Origin: an uncultured delta proteobacterium
GTDB lineage: Bacteria; Desulfobacterota; Desulfobulbia; Desulfobulbales; Desulfocapsaceae
DNA length: 64,000 bases
Reading direction: 5' to 3'
NCBI GenBank assembly: GCA_903901335.1
Contig: CAIUQR010000034.1
Location: 1-64,000, forward strand
Shown: one piece after another, positions 41,901 through 49,031 of the stretch
Layout of the letters: each line of letters opens with the position of its first letter
Numbering within the stretch: the first letter of the stretch is position 1
The notes under the pieces: model-generated
What the model saw: only the letters and a program-made list of their open reading frames with translations
Told to the model about the DNA's origin: nothing
Databases searched by the model: none
Made by a program: the position numbers and the translations under genes

Positions 41901-43254
41901 CCGGAAAGGTCAGGACCATTCCCCGTAACGGTTGCTCGATACGGGAATCGGCGGTGAGCGCAATATTTCCTTTCCGGACCTCGACGCCGACAAGATCGGA
42001 ATCTGCAAGCCTGGTAATGAGTTGACTGACCCCGTCGACATCCACCTTACCGAGGCGCTGCTCCGGGGCGGCATTGAGCCGCCATCCCCTGGTCATGGTT
42101 CCATTGATCGCATCAAGAGCGGTGAGCCCGGTTCCCCTCTCATCCAGCCAGAGTGTCCGCGACACGGTCAGACGATCCGGTATGGTCTGGGGGTTGCCCC
42201 TGGCCTTTTCGATAAGGGTCATCGTATCCTGCCGATTGATGAGATAGGCGGGCAGGTTCAGCCAGTTCTTCGGGAGAGCTGTCCGGGACGGATCGATGGA
42301 TTGGACATTCTCCACGACAACCTGACGGAATTTTGGCGCTGCCTCGAAAACCCATATCTCGTTATCCGGCCAGATACCGTCGATTGCCCCCATGCTCAGT
42401 TTTCCGGGAGAGGCCGGTCCGGCATTGCGGAGTATAAGATCGATCTGCCATTGTCCGGGCCGGGCCTGGATAGAAAGACGGCCCGCCTGATCCAGGCGGA
42501 CCGGGAGGGGCGATGTGATCTGGAGAGGGAGAAAATCATCTTTGATCATCATGCCCAGGGTAATTTCGCGAGGGGAGCCGGAGACGGCCAAAAGGATATG
42601 AAGATCTTCCAGGAGTGGAATGGTATCCTGAATTTTTCTGAAGACCTGTACCGCAGTCCGGTCCATCTCGTTCGTTTTCTCTTCCTGATGAGCCTTCAGC
42701 CAGAGTTTCCCCTCCGCATCCAGGCGGGGCTCGATCCCGGCGGTATTGCTCTTTACTGCAACCAGGCCCGAGGCGGCGGGGATATCGATATATTCCGGTG
42801 ACTGTACCCAGTTTAATCTGCCGGAAAGGGAATGTGTGCCGCGATCCAGCCAGACCGAGGGGATGCCGTTGTGGTCTGTGGTGGCGATGTTTTTTGTTCC
42901 GTCTTTGACTGATTCCGGCCAGAGTTTTCGACTCCCGGGCAAGGGGACGAGCGTCCTGGTCTCGACCAGCCATTCCTGTTGGAAGGAGGCCTCTTTACTG
43001 GTGACATCGAGGATCAGTCGTGAAGGCCAGGTGCAGTATCTCTTCGATATGTCGTCGGAACGAAGGGTGCATGCTTTTTCCTCCTGATTGTGGAGGACCC
43101 AGGGTATCCACTCCTGAAGCGGCCGTGGAACTCCAGCCTGCTCGGCAGAGGCGGCGAAGAGCGGCGCAGAGCACAACAGAAGAGCTGCCAGGAGAAGGAG
43201 AACCGAGGATGCGTAAACGGCTGGTGTTTCGGAACGTGCGTTGTTTGGGTTCAT
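38968..43254 (-). CDS. Large two-unit membrane protein, unknown function
   Basis: A 1428-residue protein with a cleavable signal peptide (to about residue 36). Ectodomain 1 spans about 40-485, a helix cluster follows at about 488-575, a further helix at about 700-718, then a signal-peptide-like segment FTCFLLPFLLLCGSPAPSAAE near 738-758. Ectodomain 2 runs from about 760 to 1185, a helix group from 1190 to 1370, and the tail is lysine-rich. The two ectodomains have similar layout, beta-rich and Ser/Thr/Pro-rich. I do not recognise a characterised family. The inner signal-like stretch suggests two exported proteins fused end to end. It stands between the cobalamin operon and usp. Confidence 0.75.
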   Translation of the reverse strand: MNPNNARSETPAVYASSVLLLLAALLLCSAPLFAASAEQAGVPRPLQEWIPWVLHNQEEKACTLRSDDISKRYCTWPSRLILDVTSKEASFQQEWLVETRTLVPLPGSRKLWPESVKDGTKNIATTDHNGIPSVWLDRGTHSLSGRLNWVQSPEYIDIPAASGLVAVKSNTAGIEPRLDAEGKLWLKAHQEEKTNEMDRTAVQVFRKIQDTIPLLEDLHILLAVSGSPREITLGMMIKDDFLPLQITSPLPVRLDQAGRLSIQARPGQWQIDLILRNAGPASPGKLSMGAIDGIWPDNEIWVFEAAPKFRQVVVENVQSIDPSRTALPKNWLNLPAYLINRQDTMTLIEKARGNPQTIPDRLTVSRTLWLDERGTGLTALDAINGTMTRGWRLNAAPEQRLGKVDVDGVSQLITRLADSDLVGVEVRKGNIALTADSRIEQPLRGMVLTFPALGWNHSFQQLSAQLNLPPGWKLLTTSGIDTVPTWLNRWTLLDIFLVLIITLATGKILGWGWGTISLVALGLMYHQPESPQHLWLPLLALLAVARKVTSTKGTALIRIPLVIVLVLLLLQSIPFMIREIRIGIFPQLENGPYFQVTTDTRGGLNTMSIDLQEEDAAKKALPAPAGKMKSLRSATMAPSESFDASPKRIDTEMQIDPQAMIQTGPGLPNWHWQTVPLGWNGPVAPEQKVRLILLSPLLNCVLGFFRVGLLTLMLVGFIRRSLHFLPAKIGPGRFSGTRFTCFLLPFLLLCGSPAPSAAETPSTEMLQELQNRLLASPDCRSECASLETCNFSVQGQKFYLDLTIHAQADTAVALPGDSRTFSQILLDNAPAPGIRSDGGTLIVRLSPGIHHVMLIKDVQNIEEFNLTFPLLPHRFQTTLTGWGITGIHPDGTIEKQITLKKLDLKKNTSHVSAGKETTASDFNVPPFFQVERILHLGLKWTVETRILRKSQGNIITALIPLIPGEMPTSESLYITDKNIQVNLGPRDVTFSWQSVLPVGQSITLTAPKTTEWTESWYLDVSPIWHVAAAGIPEVSQLNPAGLRYPEYRPHPGESMTMTISRPEGVPGPTMTIDSSLLHIQPGMRATDFNLNFSLHASRGTRHIITLPGDSELQKVMLNDKEYPLELSGNQLTLPIQPGNQQISLSWRNKIGIAARLYTPQVDLGLENVNSTLQVEMPTSRWILMTGGPRIGPAVLFWGQILVIILLAFLLGWFPLTPLTTPQWLLLGMGLSQVHVVLGAMVVGWLFLLGVRKNKGSAIVSTSAFNFFQVVLTIATACACLSLIYAVQQGLLGHPDMQIGGNGSSGHSLNWYQDRNSRILPQAWVLSVPLLVYRILMLTWALWLAISLLRWLGWGWGCFSDGGTWRKKVRQSKTDDTPLGKEPGNNIQPVSENQSAVKSTPAQGLGETKPLKISLLARFFKKNRASKKS
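38978..39015. repeat. 17-bp perfect inverted repeat inside the 3' end of the large gene
   Basis: TTACTTGCACGGTTTTT (38978-38994) and AAAAACCGTGCAAGTAA (38999-39015) are perfect reverse complements around TTTG. The repeat encodes the last residues of the 1428-residue protein (stop at 38968). Neither strand has a T-run right after the stem, so it is not a standard terminator. It may act as a 3' stability or processing hairpin before the usp gene. Confidence 0.7.
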
Positions 43255-43332
43255 AGCGGGTTCTCTCAGGCTCTGGAGTTCTCTGTCAAGTCGTCGTCAC
43301 TGTCGGTCGGGTACTGAACAGTTATGAAGACT

Positions 43333-43359
43333 TTATTAAAAAAATGAGACTCCTGTCAA
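43333..43359 (-). promoter_or_regulatory. Possible promoter of the large membrane protein gene
   Basis: On the minus strand TTGACA (43359-43354) is followed after 15 bases by TAATAA (43338-43333), about 80 bases before the start at 43254. Both boxes are near consensus; the spacing is short. Confidence 0.4.
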
Positions 43360-43388
43360 TGAAACCCTGCAGTCTTCAGAAAAAACCG

Positions 43389-44114
43389 CTATCCCTTTTT
43401 CCTGACGATGATAGTGGAAAAATAGTGAGGTGGTTCAACGACGGTGGTCAGGTCATTGATGACCCGTTCGTCTTCCATCCCCGCCCGTTCGACCAGAACG
43501 GAATTATCCAGCAGGCCAAGATCGCCCAGCAAGGCGCAGAGATGGGGAATAACCTTGTGCACTTTCATCAAGACGACGGTGTCAAAAATCTCAAGGGTTT
43601 GCCGCAGGCGGTGGTCCTTGAAGGTCGCGGGGATAATAGCCAGCATCTCATCGCCGAGACAGACCGGAATAGCCGTCGCTGCCGAACAGCTGCTCATTGC
43701 GGTAATGCCGGAGATGAATTTGACGGTTGTCGCGGGATTGATCTCCATAATATTTTCATAGAGATAATAGCCGGTGGAATACACGGCGGGATCGCCCAGG
43801 GTGGGAAAGGCGACATCCTTCCCTTGCTCAAGAAGAGACAGAACGGTCCGGGCGGCATGCTGCCATGCCTCCCGGACCTCCGTTAGCGGTGTGCTGCCGA
43901 TATGGATCTTTTTCATCGGAAAATGGAGTTCCAGGATCTCTTTGTCGTGGGTGTCGACAGCCTGTTTGACGATGGAGAGCGCGGTGGAGTTTCCGTTGGG
44001 TGAGCCTTTTGGTGTTACGAAAACAGGACATTTCTTCAAGGCATTTATCGCCTTGACGGTGAGCAGCTCCGGGTCGCCCGGGCCGGTTCCAATGATATAG
44101 AGGGTTGATTGCAT
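43389..44114 (-). CDS. cbiL: Precorrin-2 C20-methyltransferase (CobI/CbiL)
   Basis: A 241-residue tetrapyrrole methylase. The SAM/substrate motif LYIIGTGPGDPELLTVKAI at the N-terminus, TPKGSPNGNSTALSIV, FPTLGDPAVYSTGYYLYE near residue 102 and the TAMSSCSAATAIPV region fit CobI/CbiL. It methylates C20 of (cobalt-)precorrin-2. In an anaerobe the cobalt-first pathway (CbiL) is expected, which the CbiK upstream supports. It is the last gene of the riboswitch-led operon, 36 bases after the binding-protein gene. Confidence 0.9.
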   Translation of the reverse strand: MQSTLYIIGTGPGDPELLTVKAINALKKCPVFVTPKGSPNGNSTALSIVKQAVDTHDKEILELHFPMKKIHIGSTPLTEVREAWQHAARTVLSLLEQGKDVAFPTLGDPAVYSTGYYLYENIMEINPATTVKFISGITAMSSCSAATAIPVCLGDEMLAIIPATFKDHRLRQTLEIFDTVVLMKVHKVIPHLCALLGDLGLLDNSVLVERAGMEDERVINDLTTVVEPPHYFSTIIVRKKG

Positions 44115-44150
44115 TATCTGGTCGTTTAGGTTGAGTTTACAGGATAAATA

Positions 44151-45119
44151 TTAGTGATTGCCGGTCTGTCCGGCAGAGGGGTAGAGCATTTCGCACAGTT
44201 GCCGGATCCCGAGAAGCAGACGCATGGTCGGCCGGGAGACCAGTTTCTCATCAATAAGATAGACCCTGCCGTCGTGAACGGCCTTGATAGCCTGGAATCC
44301 TGGCTCCTCCATAAGGGTCGATTTGTCTACCCGGTTCATTCGTCCGGTCTGAGCGATGAACACGTCAATATCGTTTGCATGGGAGAGTATCTGTTCCTTG
44401 CCGTATTCGGCGATATTGGTGGCGTGTCGTGGGGGAGCATCAGAGGCGATGTTGATTCCTCCGGCGCTTTCCAGGGAAAAGAGGGTGATCGAATCAGGAG
44501 AGAAGGTCCGCATTTTAGCATGGATGGACTCGAAAAAGACCTTGGGACGTTTGGCCGCAGGGATGTCTGCAAATCTTTCTCTGATCTCTGCAAGTCCTGT
44601 TTGAAATTCCCGAATCATGGCCTCTGCCTTATCTGCCGTACCTGTCAGTTGACCCAGGTTCCGCCAGTAGGCATACATTTGATCAACGGTGGTTGGTTGT
44701 AGTGAAACTATTGTGATCCCGGCCTGTTGCAGCTTGGCAAAGAGCTCAGGATGGCTGGTTTCAATCATCGGACGGATAAGGACAAGATCGGGACGGGCGG
44801 CTATGAATTTCTCCGGGTCGTCCTTATCGCTGAACTCGGGTATTTGAACAATTGCCGGAGGATAGTCGTCGTCACCTGTTCTGCCGATGATCTCCTTGTC
44901 GAGACCGAGCCGGACGAGATTTTCAGTATGCGCCCCGTAGAGCGAGATGATCCTCGTGAACGGACGTTCGACGTGAATGGTTTTTCCACTCTGATCGGTC
45001 AGATCGATGGCCGGCGCGTTGCGTTGGACGACCACCAGAAAGACGATGGCAAGAAAAACAGCCAGCGGGCCGCGAAGGGACAGGGAGCTGCAAAAATTGT
45101 AAGAATTACTGGAGGACAT
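44151..45119 (-). CDS. Corrinoid/metal-chelate ABC transporter substrate-binding protein
   Basis: A ~322-residue periplasmic binding protein of the BtuF/FhuD/TroA-like class (PFTRIISLYGAHTENLVRLG, then PDLVLIRPMIETSHPELFAKL, and QTGRMNRVDK). The N-terminus has a hydrophobic export segment (LAVFLAIVFLVVV) and no lipobox. Several starts are possible (45176, 45134, 45119); I use the ATG at 45119, which overlaps the upstream ATPase gene by 14 bases. Position behind a cobalamin riboswitch with permease and ATPase suggests cobinamide, cobalamin or cobalt-chelate import. Iron-chelate binding cannot be excluded. Confidence 0.85.
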   Translation of the reverse strand: MSSSNSYNFCSSLSLRGPLAVFLAIVFLVVVQRNAPAIDLTDQSGKTIHVERPFTRIISLYGAHTENLVRLGLDKEIIGRTGDDDYPPAIVQIPEFSDKDDPEKFIAARPDLVLIRPMIETSHPELFAKLQQAGITIVSLQPTTVDQMYAYWRNLGQLTGTADKAEAMIREFQTGLAEIRERFADIPAAKRPKVFFESIHAKMRTFSPDSITLFSLESAGGINIASDAPPRHATNIAEYGKEQILSHANDIDVFIAQTGRMNRVDKSTLMEEPGFQAIKAVHDGRVYLIDEKLVSRPTMRLLLGIRQLCEMLYPSAGQTGNH

Positions 45120-45918
45120 TTTTATTGAGTTCATATTCAACACGAGGAGTCTGAGTTTCGGGATGCAGGGTGACATGGCTCTCCACGGAAAAGACCTGCC
45201 GGATAAGCGTATCGGTAAGGATCTCCTGCACCGGGCCGCTGGTGACGATTTTTCCGTCTTTCATCACGATCAGCTCGTCACAGAAGGCGGCGGCGAGGTT
45301 GAGGTCGTGAATGGCGGCGACGACGGTCACTGCCGTCTTTACGACACGGCTGGATATTACCCGCATGATTTCAATAGTATGCCGGATGTCGAGATTGGAG
45401 GTCGCCTCATCAAGAATAAGAACTTCAGTGTCCTGAGCCAGGGCCCTGGCGACGACAACCCGTTGCTTTTCACCGCCGGAGAGATCGGTAACCGTTCGGT
45501 CGCGAAGGCCTGTAATATCCATAACGGCAAGGGCATTCTCAACCAGATCGAGATCCTTACCGGATGGGCTCGAGAAGCGGGGTATATGGGGGTGACGCCC
45601 CATCAGGACCACATCGAAGACCGTGTAATCGAATCCCAGGGTGAAATCCTGCGGTACAAGGGCAAGCAGCCTGGCAAGTTCCTGTCTGCGGTAGGCGGCT
45701 ACCGGCCGTTCCTTGAAGAAGACCTCACCCCGGTCCGGTGGTGTTGTGGCTATCAGCATGTCGAGCAGGGTTGTTTTGCCGCTGCCGTTGGGGCCGATCA
45801 GACCATAAAACTTACCCTTGGAGATGGAGAGGTTGATATCCTCCAGCACAGGGTTTTTAGTGTACCCGAACCAGCCGTTGCGGATCGTAAAAACTGAGTC
45901 GGCAGAAGTCATCATCAT
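45106..45918 (-). CDS. ABC transporter ATPase, BtuD/FecE type
   Basis: A 270-residue ABC ATPase for a metal-chelate or corrinoid importer. Walker A is GPNGSGKTTLLD near residue 41, the signature is LSGGEKQRVVVARALAQ, Walker B is LILDEATSNLD and the switch histidine is in AAIHDLNLA. The ATG (45918) overlaps the permease stop by four bases (ATGA), so translation is coupled. It completes the BtuFCD-like importer in the cobalamin operon. Confidence 0.9.
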   Translation of the reverse strand: MMMTSADSVFTIRNGWFGYTKNPVLEDINLSISKGKFYGLIGPNGSGKTTLLDMLIATTPPDRGEVFFKERPVAAYRRQELARLLALVPQDFTLGFDYTVFDVVLMGRHPHIPRFSSPSGKDLDLVENALAVMDITGLRDRTVTDLSGGEKQRVVVARALAQDTEVLILDEATSNLDIRHTIEIMRVISSRVVKTAVTVVAAIHDLNLAAAFCDELIVMKDGKIVTSGPVQEILTDTLIRQVFSVESHVTLHPETQTPRVEYELNKNVLQ

Positions 45919-46937
45919 TGCACCCCACCTTGTCTTCTGCGGAAGATATAGCAGAAAAAGGGTCCTCCGATCAGCGAGGTCAGGATGCCGATCGGAAGCT
46001 CAGAGGGTAATATTGCCCTGGTGACGGTGTCGGCTGAGAGGAGCAGGATTGCCCCGCCGAAAAAACAGGCCGGGATCAGGATACGATTATCGGGGCCAAG
46101 CAGAAGGCGCAGAAGATGGGGGACGATAAGACCGACAAAACCGATGATACCGGACACGGAGACGCAGATTGCAGTTATCAGGGATGCCCAGACAAGGAGG
46201 ATCTTCCGGGTTTTTCCTGTCTCAACCCCAAGAGACGCCGCTGTGCGTGCGCCGAGAGCCATGATGTTCAGGTCGCGGGTGAAGTAGAGTATGACCAGGA
46301 CTCCGGGGAGGGTGAAGGACAAGGTGAGCGTCACATCGGTCCAGGATTTGCCGACAAAGCTTCCCATGAGCCAGAAGATAATGATCCCGACCTTCTCGTC
46401 GGCCAGATATTTGATAAAACCGATCCCGGCGGAGAGGATCGAGGCGACGATGACCCCGGAGAGAATGAGGGTGTTAGACGAGTAATTGTCCCGCGGTGAG
46501 GCCAGCGCAAACACCGCAAAGAGGGTTCCCAGGGCACCAAGAAAAGAAAAGAGCGGTACCGAAACCCAGGCAGGGACAGTGATTCCGAAGATCGTCAGAA
46601 TCAAAACCATCGAAGCGCCGAAGGCGGCCCCGGAGGAGATCCCGAGGGTGTAGGGATCAGCCAGCGGATTTAAAAGAATGGCTTGAAAGACCCCTCCTGA
46701 AACCGCAAGTCCGCCGCCGACGATTGCAGAGGTTAAGATCCGGGGCAGCCTGACATCCATGATCACGAGAGGAAAGACCGTGTTGATTCCTTCAGGTAAG
46801 GCTCTGCCGCTTATCCTGGCTAACAGTACCTGCACGACCTCGGTTGGGCTGATCTTCAGAAATCCCATTCCGGTGGCGATCACGATGGCCGTTGCCAGTA
46901 CAATTGCAAGCAGGGAGATAAAAAGGGTCGGTCTCAT
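45915..46937 (-). CDS. FecCD/BtuC-family permease
   Basis: A 340-residue polytopic permease with about ten membrane helices. The family motif PLADPYTLGISSGAAFGAS lies near residue 90, and GIIGFVGLIVPHLLRLLLG near residue 270 is the ATPase-contact EAA-like loop. It forms the membrane channel of the vitamin B12/iron-chelate type importer. It follows the CbiK gene by 3 bases and overlaps the ATPase gene by 4. Confidence 0.92.
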   Translation of the reverse strand: MRPTLFISLLAIVLATAIVIATGMGFLKISPTEVVQVLLARISGRALPEGINTVFPLVIMDVRLPRILTSAIVGGGLAVSGGVFQAILLNPLADPYTLGISSGAAFGASMVLILTIFGITVPAWVSVPLFSFLGALGTLFAVFALASPRDNYSSNTLILSGVIVASILSAGIGFIKYLADEKVGIIIFWLMGSFVGKSWTDVTLTLSFTLPGVLVILYFTRDLNIMALGARTAASLGVETGKTRKILLVWASLITAICVSVSGIIGFVGLIVPHLLRLLLGPDNRILIPACFFGGAILLLSADTVTRAILPSELPIGILTSLIGGPFFCYIFRRRQGGVQ

Positions 46938-46940
46938 TTC

Positions 46941-47927
46941 CTATTGCAGGGTAATCCCGGAGTCGGCAGCGGTCTGGGCCAGATGGTCGGCAAAGATATC
47001 GGCAAAGCCGTCCTGTTCTCCCATTCCTTCGATAATTGTGGTCACCTGAAAGCCATTCCTGGTTAAGACCGATTTCATGCTCTCAGGACCATCCCCGGCC
47101 ATATCGTTTCTGGCATGGTCCCCGGCCACATCCATAAACGGTTTCAGTACCAGTTTGTCGATTTTATCGAGTTTGAGCTGTTTGATAAGGGTATCAAGCG
47201 AGGGAAATCCTTCAACGGTGGCAATGTAAGTCTTTGTCTCGGGATAGAGGGTGTTCATGATATCGACAAGCTGGAGATAGGAGCCGCTTGACGGGAAAAA
47301 TTCATTGCCGTGGGCCATATACACTAAAGCCGATCCGGCCTCTTTTGCCTTTTGGATGTCACCGGCAAGCGATGTGGCCACCTGGCGTATATCATCGGCA
47401 AAAGGATGCCTGGGACCCATGGTTCCCAAGACGGGCCGACCGACAACGAGTTTGACGAAGGGCCGGTTTTTGTCTTTGATGGTGGTGATCGCGTTGAGCC
47501 CGTTCACGTACGAGACAAGATCAAGATATTCTTCCCCAAGACTGATATGGCCGGGTTGAACCACAATCGTGGTAAAACCTTCGTCCTGGAGATCGGCGAT
47601 GGTTGCAAGTGGCCCCTTGACGGAAAATATGTCATCAGGGATCGAGGGGTTTTCCTTCTTGAAGGCCGCATCGTGTTGCCGTTTTTGCCATATCTTGCGG
47701 ATCATATTTGAGGTGAACGCAATCCGGACCTCTGTTCCGGGAAATCTTTTCTGAATCCTGTCTCGGATGTGAAGGATCCCCTGCAGGCCGTTGGGAACGG
47801 TCGTGCCGAAGGTGGCAAAGACGACGGCATGAGTGTTTTTTTCGGGTTTCTCCTGGGCGAGAACGGTCGAAACGGAGAGGATACAAGAGAAAAGAAAAAG
47901 AAGTGTCCATCTGGTTAAGGGTTTCAT
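46941..47927 (-). CDS. cbiK: Exported sirohydrochlorin cobaltochelatase CbiK
   Basis: A 328-residue class II chelatase. A cleavable signal peptide (LTRWTLLFLFSCILSVSTVLA) ends at about residue 24, so the enzyme is periplasmic, as described for CbiK-P of Desulfovibrio. HAVVFATFGTTVPNGLQG opens the chelatase fold; metal-site histidines are in VVQPGHISLGEEY and VAGDHARNDMAGD. It inserts cobalt into sirohydrochlorin. The periplasmic form has been proposed to work with an ABC importer; the BtuFCD-like genes right behind it fit that. First gene after the cobalamin riboswitch. Confidence 0.93.
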   Translation of the reverse strand: MKPLTRWTLLFLFSCILSVSTVLAQEKPEKNTHAVVFATFGTTVPNGLQGILHIRDRIQKRFPGTEVRIAFTSNMIRKIWQKRQHDAAFKKENPSIPDDIFSVKGPLATIADLQDEGFTTIVVQPGHISLGEEYLDLVSYVNGLNAITTIKDKNRPFVKLVVGRPVLGTMGPRHPFADDIRQVATSLAGDIQKAKEAGSALVYMAHGNEFFPSSGSYLQLVDIMNTLYPETKTYIATVEGFPSLDTLIKQLKLDKIDKLVLKPFMDVAGDHARNDMAGDGPESMKSVLTRNGFQVTTIIEGMGEQDGFADIFADHLAQTAADSGITLQ

Positions 47928-48039
47928 AGGTCATACACCTTGATCCGGCCCCGGGAAAAAAAATCCAGGACCAATTGAAGAATCGATCCGGGATTTCCCA
48001 AGCTATCCGTAAATCTTTATCATATGATCTGTCCTCGAT

Positions 48040-48225
48040 AATATGACAACCGCCCAGGCAGGTCTTCTGACTTCCGGATCGTCCTTCTCCCGCGCCTTCC
48101 CGTTCGCAGCCTTCCCTGTTGAGAAGACCGGCAAACAGTGGCAAAGTGCAGGGTTTGTCCCCGGTTACAGCGGCGGGCCCGTCTTCGATTTGCACGAAGT
48201 TCCCTATTAAACTTTTAAATACCTT
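48040..48225 (-). promoter_or_regulatory. Adenosylcobalamin riboswitch
   Basis: On the minus strand the region carries TTAATAGGGAA, GTGCAAATC, GACGGGCCCGCCGCTGTAA, a GCCACTG block, and the B12 box AGTCAGAAGACCTGCC (48072-48057). These are the ordered conserved blocks of the cobalamin riboswitch. It lies about 110 bases upstream of cbiK and should shut the five-gene operon off when adenosylcobalamin is abundant. Confidence 0.95.
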
Positions 48226-48439
48226 GACAGCATTAAAAGTACCTGAGCTATGATCGCTTTCTAATACTGTTTCATGGTGACCTTGTCAAGTGGTAGAAAA
48301 TGGAATTCGTCGCGGTCGAAAAATTTTTCTTGGCATAAGTGTTAATTTATGTGCTATAATGCAGTACGGGAAGGAATTGCGGGAAATATCATCATACTGA
48401 TTGTCAGGGTGTGAAATTCTTCTTAGAGGACGGAAAGTT

Positions 48440-48841
48440 ATGGAGACAGCAGTGAGTAGACACGAGCGTGCAATGTCAAAAGGCCTTCTGTATTTCAAAA
48501 GAAGGCAGTCTCGTGTTGATGTCCGCGGTTTTGTGGGCGATATTGCCGATGGCAATTTCGTTTTAGGGGGGACTGTCGAGGATATCTCTTTCAGCGGGTT
48601 TAAGATGTCCAATCTGCCGAAAAATTTTTCTGCAGCTCATCGCAGCTATACTACCGTTATATCGGGAAATGATAAACACTTCAAGTGTGTTGTCATTCCG
48701 TGCTGGACAAAAAAGGCAGAAAATAAACGTTCCGTTGAGGTTGGTTTCAAGATCATTCAAGCATCATGGGAGTGGACCGAATTTGTGTTGCATGTTGCCA
48801 CACCCCTTGCTTTCGCAGAAGATTTAGCCTTTCAGGCCTGA
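48440..48841 (+). CDS. PilZ-domain protein, c-di-GMP-binding candidate
   Basis: A 133-residue single-domain protein. YFKRRQSRVDVRG supplies the arginine-rich N-terminal binding motif and TVEDISFSGFKM is the PilZ 'D.S..G' motif, though its second part reads SFSG. Such proteins bind c-di-GMP and regulate motility or surface attachment. The frame is open from 48401, but GAGGACGG places the start at the ATG at 48440. It sits alone, convergent with the sppA gene. The missing second arginine of a classic RxxxR could weaken ligand binding. Confidence 0.75.
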   Translation: METAVSRHERAMSKGLLYFKRRQSRVDVRGFVGDIADGNFVLGGTVEDISFSGFKMSNLPKNFSAAHRSYTTVISGNDKHFKCVVIPCWTKKAENKRSVEVGFKIIQASWEWTEFVLHVATPLAFAEDLAFQA

Positions 48842-49031
48842 TTATTCAAAGAGCACTTCGCACTCCTGGCTGTCCGTGAGCGGTACATCGGGATCTTCCC
48901 TGTATCTCCTTGGAGGGCTTGCCGGGGACATCTTTCAAAACGGGCGTCGAGCCCCCTATCGAACTCCATCTCTTTTCCCCGATATTTACCCCTTGTACCA
49001 GAACCTGCCGGAAGGCAGTTTTGGGCGGTTG

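Noticed and set aside
41932-42801. Plus-strand frame of 289 codons
   Set aside because: Antisense to the large membrane protein gene; composition is that of a shadow frame and there is no ribosome-binding site.
48842-48931. Short minus-strand frame of 29 codons ending in DSQECEVLFE between PilZ and SppA genes
   Set aside because: It looks somewhat coding and acidic, but neighbouring frames would need a frameshift to extend it and I recognise no family. Too weak to annotate.
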